Assembly (NCBI RefSeq): GCF_015624505.1 | Contig: NZ_CP061379.1 | Location: 4,216,001 to 4,280,000 of the forward strand | Direction: 5' to 3' | From: Bradyrhizobium commune | Lineage (GTDB): Bacteria > Pseudomonadota > Alphaproteobacteria > Rhizobiales > Xanthobacteraceae | DNA: 64,000 nucleotides | Part shown: in pieces, positions 60,856 to 64,000 of the stretch | Position numbering within the stretch: position 1 is the stretch's first letter | Layout: each line of letters starts with the position of its first letter | Program-made: the position numbers and the translations under genes | The notes under the pieces: generated by a model | Database searches by the model: none | What the model was told of the DNA's origin: nothing | The model's input: the letters and a program-made list of their open reading frames with translations, nothing else

Positions 60856-61137
60856 CTACCCGACCGCGACCTTCCTGTGCTCGAAATCGTTGGGCACCTC
60901 GATGTCGACCTCGAGCGTCGACACCTCGTCACCGCGCTCGAGCCGCACGATGACCTTGGTCGGATCCAGCGTCACGTGCTTGGAGACGACGGCGAGAATT
61001 TCCTCACGCAGCACGCCGAGCAGATCGGGCTGGCCGCGCAGTCCGCGTTCATGCGCAAGCAGGATCTGCAGCCGTTCGCGAGCGACCGGTGCAGAGGCCT
61101 TGTTGCCGCGGAGAAGCCGGAGCAGACCCATGCTCAT
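60856..61137 (-). CDS. minE: Cell division topological specificity factor MinE
   Basis: 93 residues. Binds MinD at the membrane, triggers its ATPase and drives pole-to-pole oscillation so that the Z ring forms at mid-cell. N-terminal anti-MinCD helix ([14 protein letters not shown]), then the dimer domain ([20 protein letters not shown]). It overlaps the minD stop by ATGA. Confidence 0.95.
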   Translation of the reverse strand: MSMGLLRLLRGNKASAPVARERLQILLAHERGLRGQPDLLGVLREEILAVVSKHVTLDPTKVIVRLERGDEVSTLEVDIEVPNDFEHRKVAVG

Positions 61138-61949
61138 GCAGCCCTCCGTCGCAGCAGGCGATCCATAAAACCCTTGCGCTCGGCCGGCACCTGCATCGGC
61201 ACCGTGTCGCCGCAGAGACGCCGCGCCGCATCGATATAGGCCCGCGCAGGCGCGCCCTCGGCGTTCGACAGCGTGACCGGCGTGCCGACATTGGAGGCGC
61301 GCAGCACGTCCTGGCTCTCGGGGATGATGCCGAGCAAAGGCGTTGCGAGGATCTCGAGGATGTCGTCGATGGTCAGCATCTCGCCGCGCGCGGCGCGCGA
61401 GGGATCGTAGCGGGTGATGAGAATGTGCTTCTCGACCCGCTCGCCCTTCTCGGCTCGCACGGTCTTGGAATCGAGCATGCCGATGATGCGGTCGGAATCG
61501 CGCACCGAGGACACTTCCGGATTGGTGACGATCACGGCTTCATCGGCAAAGCGCATCGCCATCGAAGCGCCGCGCTCGATGCCGGCCGGGCTGTCGCAGA
61601 TCACCCAGTCGAAACGGCTGCGCAAATCGGCGATGACCTTGCCGACGCCTTCCTCCGTCAGCGCGTCCTTGTCGCGGGTTTGCGAAGCCGGCAGCAGCCA
61701 GAGGTTCTCCAGCCGCTTGTCCTTGATCAGCGCCTGCGGCAGCTTGGCCACACCCTGTACCACGTTGATGAGGTCGAACACGACGCGGCGCTCGGCGCCC
61801 ATCACGAGGTCGAGGTTGCGCAAGCCCACGTCGAAATCGACGACGACGACCTTGTCGCCGCGTTGTGCGAGCGCAGCTCCCAGCGCGGCGGTCGTCGTGG
61901 TCTTGCCGACGCCGCCCTTGCCTGATGTCACGACCAGAACCTTGGCCAT
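61134..61949 (-). CDS. minD: Septum site-determining ATPase MinD
   Basis: 271 residues. ATP-bound dimer that binds the membrane and recruits MinC and MinE. Deviant Walker A KGGVGKT at 11-17, a switch region with [24 protein letters not shown], and a C-terminal amphipathic membrane-targeting helix ([11 protein letters not shown]). AAGGAGG lies 8 nt before the ATG. Part of minCDE. Confidence 0.97.
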   Translation of the reverse strand: MAKVLVVTSGKGGVGKTTTTAALGAALAQRGDKVVVVDFDVGLRNLDLVMGAERRVVFDLINVVQGVAKLPQALIKDKRLENLWLLPASQTRDKDALTEEGVGKVIADLRSRFDWVICDSPAGIERGASMAMRFADEAVIVTNPEVSSVRDSDRIIGMLDSKTVRAEKGERVEKHILITRYDPSRAARGEMLTIDDILEILATPLLGIIPESQDVLRASNVGTPVTLSNAEGAPARAYIDAARRLCGDTVPMQVPAERKGFMDRLLRRRAA

Positions 61950-61970
61950 TGAAATATCCTCCTTGACTGG

Positions 61971-62669
61971 TCAGTTCAGCGCTGTAATTCGCATGGTGTT
62001 GCCTTGCAGCCAGGCCTGGGCAGGCCGTCCGCGCAAGGCTTCGTCGATATCGTCCGCCGTCTGGTAAAACCCATCGATTGCAAGCAGTTCAGCCTCGATC
62101 TTCTGGCAATAGATCCGCGCGCTCGCGTGACCGTTCACGCCCGCCATGGCGCGGCCGCGCAGCGCGCCGTAGATGTGGATGGAGCCGCCGGCGACGACCT
62201 CGGCACCGGATCCGACCGAGCCGAGAATGGTGACATCGCCTTCCGGGAAGATGATGGTTTGGCCGGAGCGCACCGGCACCTCGAGCAGCAGCGAGGTCGG
62301 CGGCTTCTCGGGCTTCACTTCGGGCTTCTTGGGCGCCGTCGGCTCGATCACGCAGCTGCGTCCGCCCGAGAGCAAAGGCGGCATTACCGGCGTCAGCCGC
62401 GCCTCCTCCACACCCTCGATGCCGAGCACGCGGATGTTGCGGTCCTGGAGGCTTGCGAGCAGATGGCTGATTCCGGCCTGGCTGAGATCGACCGAGGCGA
62501 GATCGACCACCACGGGCCGGCCGGCAAAGAAGCCCGGCGAACGCGCGATGGTGGCGTCGATCTCCTGGAGCCAGTCCTGGATCGGAACCGTCGGCACGAA
62601 CACGAAAGCCACATAAGAGCGCCCGCGCAGGCGCACCATCTGGCGTTGAGGTTTTGCTAGGGCCTCCAT
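61971..62669 (-). CDS. minC: Septum site-determining protein MinC
   Basis: 232 residues. Inhibits FtsZ polymerisation where MinD places it. N-terminal FtsZ-binding domain (MVRLRGRSYVAFVF to about 105), a Pro/Lys linker, and a C-terminal beta-helix domain (RSGQTIIFPEGDVTILGSVG, GAEVVAGGSIHIYGALRGRA) that binds MinD. First gene of minCDE. A CtrA-type box lies 53 bp upstream. Confidence 0.94.
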   Translation of the reverse strand: MEALAKPQRQMVRLRGRSYVAFVFVPTVPIQDWLQEIDATIARSPGFFAGRPVVVDLASVDLSQAGISHLLASLQDRNIRVLGIEGVEEARLTPVMPPLLSGGRSCVIEPTAPKKPEVKPEKPPTSLLLEVPVRSGQTIIFPEGDVTILGSVGSGAEVVAGGSIHIYGALRGRAMAGVNGHASARIYCQKIEAELLAIDGFYQTADDIDEALRGRPAQAWLQGNTMRITALN

Positions 62670-62721
62670 GGCGGCCGACTCGTTCCCTGTTATTGAATGG
62701 TTAACGATGCGACCGGGATGG

Positions 62722-62736
62722 TTAATGGCTGGTTAA
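62722..62736. promoter_or_regulatory. CtrA-type box upstream of minCDE
   Basis: TTAA-TGGCTGG-TTAA, a perfect match, with another TTAA at 62701. It sits 53-67 bp before the minC start, in promoter position, so CtrA could time or repress Min expression. Confidence 0.65.
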
Positions 62737-62780
62737 TTTTCCCGTGGAGTTACGTGGGTGGGATGGGCGAACACCGGTGC

Positions 62781-62867
62781 GTAGCCCGGATGGAGCGCAG
62801 CGCAATCCGGGACCCCTCTCGCCGCAGACGCACCGCCCCGGATTTCGCTTCGCTCCATCCGGGCTAC
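62781..62867. repeat. Long palindromic repeat, copy 3
   Basis: GTAGCCCGGATGGAGCGCAG at the left and its inverted copy ending GGGCTAC at the right, with a divergent centre. It ends eight bases before the stop codon of the substrate-binding protein gene, on the side away from its start. Confidence 0.9.
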
Positions 62868-62874
62868 GGGGGCC

Positions 62875-63879
62875 CTACCTCTTCACCTTGCTCGCATCCA
62901 TCTTGATGCTGGGATCCAGCATCCTGGTCGTGAACGCCGTCGTCACGTCGAACGGCTTCTCCATGCCGAGATAGGTCTGGACCAGCTCATAGTCCTTCTT
63001 CATCCGCTCGCCGTCGATCCAGCCGAGCGACTTGGTGGTGGTGAACTCGTCGGTCATCAGGAACTTGATGCGCTCCCACTGGCGCTCCTGGTTCTCCTTG
63101 TCGAGACCGGAGACCTGGTCGAGCAGCGCCTTCAGGCACGGCGTCGCGTCGGCGACGCAGGCCGCAAAGGCCCTCTGCGTGATGCGCACGAAGTCCTCGA
63201 CGACCTTCGGGTTCTTCTGGAGATAGGCGCCGTTGACGATCAGCGAGTTGCCGTAAGGATTGAGCCCGATCTCCTTCCAGTTGACATAGCCGAGGTCGGG
63301 CCCGAATTCGATCACCTTGAGATCATGCTCGTTGTAGAAATCGCTGATGATGTCGACGGTGTGGCTCTTCAGCGCGGCGATCTTCGCAGTCGGCCCGATA
63401 TTGACGAAGCTGACGGAGTCGGGTGCCAGCCCCGCGGCCTTGGCAAAGGCCGGCCACATCACACGCGAGGCATCGCCGGGCGGATTGCCGATCTTGTGGC
63501 CGGCAAAGTCCTTCGCGCTGTTCACGCCATAGCTCTTCAGCCAGTAGAAAGTTTGCCCGGTGTTGGCGTAGACGCTCATCACGGCGACGGTGTCGGCGCC
63601 CTTGCTCTTCGCCACCAGCATGGTGGCGAGATCGGCGACGCCGAACGGCGAGCCGCCGGAGCCGACCTTGGCGGCAGAGACACCGGAGCCCTTGCCGGTC
63701 TCGATGGTGAGGTCGATGCCGGCCTTCTCGTACCAGCCTTGCGCCTTGGCGTAATAATAGGGCGAGTGGTCGGCGGTCGGCGTCCAGTTCAGGATCAGAT
63801 TGACCGCCTCGCCGGCGTTCGCAGGGACCGCCGGCAAGCCGAGCGCCAGAGCCACAAAAGCCGTCCGCAAAAGCTTCAT
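62875..63879 (-). CDS. ABC transporter substrate-binding protein (NMT1/THI5-like)
   Basis: 334 residues with a signal peptide (ends ANAG, residue 23). Periplasmic binding protein of the SsuA/TauA/NMT1 class: LILNWTPTADHSPYYYAKAQ (28-47), GVADLATMLVAKSKGADTVAV and a large C-terminal lobe. Such proteins bind taurine, sulfonates, nitrate or pyrimidine-type thiamin precursors; the substrate is not fixed here. Its permease and ATPase genes are not in the window; they may lie beyond the right edge, upstream of this gene. Confidence 0.86.
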   Translation of the reverse strand: MKLLRTAFVALALGLPAVPANAGEAVNLILNWTPTADHSPYYYAKAQGWYEKAGIDLTIETGKGSGVSAAKVGSGGSPFGVADLATMLVAKSKGADTVAVMSVYANTGQTFYWLKSYGVNSAKDFAGHKIGNPPGDASRVMWPAFAKAAGLAPDSVSFVNIGPTAKIAALKSHTVDIISDFYNEHDLKVIEFGPDLGYVNWKEIGLNPYGNSLIVNGAYLQKNPKVVEDFVRITQRAFAACVADATPCLKALLDQVSGLDKENQERQWERIKFLMTDEFTTTKSLGWIDGERMKKDYELVQTYLGMEKPFDVTTAFTTRMLDPSIKMDASKVKR

Positions 63880-64000
63880 CGCATCTCTCCCTCATTCCGG
63901 CGACCCGGCTTGTCGCTCTCCGCATGTGAGGCTACCAATGCAACAAGCCCGCCCTCCACTTGTCAACTGTCTGGTTGGAAATGCCCGCAAAACGATCAGG

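Noticed and set aside
1..64000. CRISPR array, tRNA, rRNA, transposase or integrase genes
   Set aside because: No regularly spaced repeats, no cloverleaf with T-loop GGTTCGAATCC type sequence at a plausible end, and no transposase or integrase motif were seen by eye.

Overview
The window is a stretch of high-GC alphaproteobacterial chromosome, most likely from Bradyrhizobium or a close relative (inference). Support comes from a class II (B12-dependent) ribonucleotide reductase, the complex I accessory subunit NDUFA12, a minCDE operon, DUF1236, BA14K and DUF3551 secreted proteins, HWE-type kinases, and an interspersed palindromic repeat that reads gtagcccggatggagcg. No tRNA, rRNA, CRISPR array, transposase or integrase gene was seen.

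Left part (1-20 kb): the 5' end of a C4-dicarboxylate carrier gene (dctA), bioY and an aminotransferase; then an M48 protease, a DsbA-like protein, a DUF1236 protein, aroQ-accB-accC, a three-gene phosphorelay (CHASE3 kinase, stand-alone receiver, receiver-HWE kinase), aat and a DUF2155 protein. An accessory block follows (esterase, BASS-type carrier, SMI1/KNR4-like protein, secreted protein, divergent GlxA regulator and isonitrile-hydratase-like gene) before the NDUFA12 gene and a BA14K-type secreted protein.

Signalling and surface island (20-31 kb): three related LuxR-type regulators (two are tandem duplicates) surround an autotransporter and a small membrane protein. A near-identical palindrome, TCACCC-N4-GGGTGA, lies upstream of three of these transcription units, and a collapsed version lies upstream of the autotransporter. 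This looks like an undescribed local regulon. A receiver plus hybrid-kinase pair and a drug/metabolite transporter follow.

nrdJ and accessory island (31-42 kb): nrdJ has a leader of roughly 420 nt, an NrdR-like box and a promoter. Behind it is an AT-richer cassette: DUF2188, an ImmA/IrrE-type peptidase with a zinc ribbon, DUF4160, and a DUF2442-DUF2188 fusion whose second half duplicates the first gene. A ParB-like protein, an unknown membrane-anchored protein, a MazEF pair and a desaturase follow, among several repeat copies.

Right part (42-64 kb): FkbM methyltransferase, VOC protein, small secreted and membrane proteins, a possible M15-like peptidase, pdxY, a PaiB-like protein, an SMR transporter with a TetR regulator, a c-type cytochrome, an SH3 protein, a divergent flavin monooxygenase/MarR pair resembling mobA-mobR, an L,D-transpeptidase, several small secreted proteins, minCDE and an ABC substrate-binding protein.

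Regulatory themes: four sites match the EcfG general-stress promoter (GGAAC-N16/17-CGTT), including one in front of the CHASE3/HWE kinase operon. Perfect CtrA boxes (TTAA-N7-TTAA) lie upstream of minC and of a small secreted protein gene. All functions are inferred by reading motifs; no database search was run.
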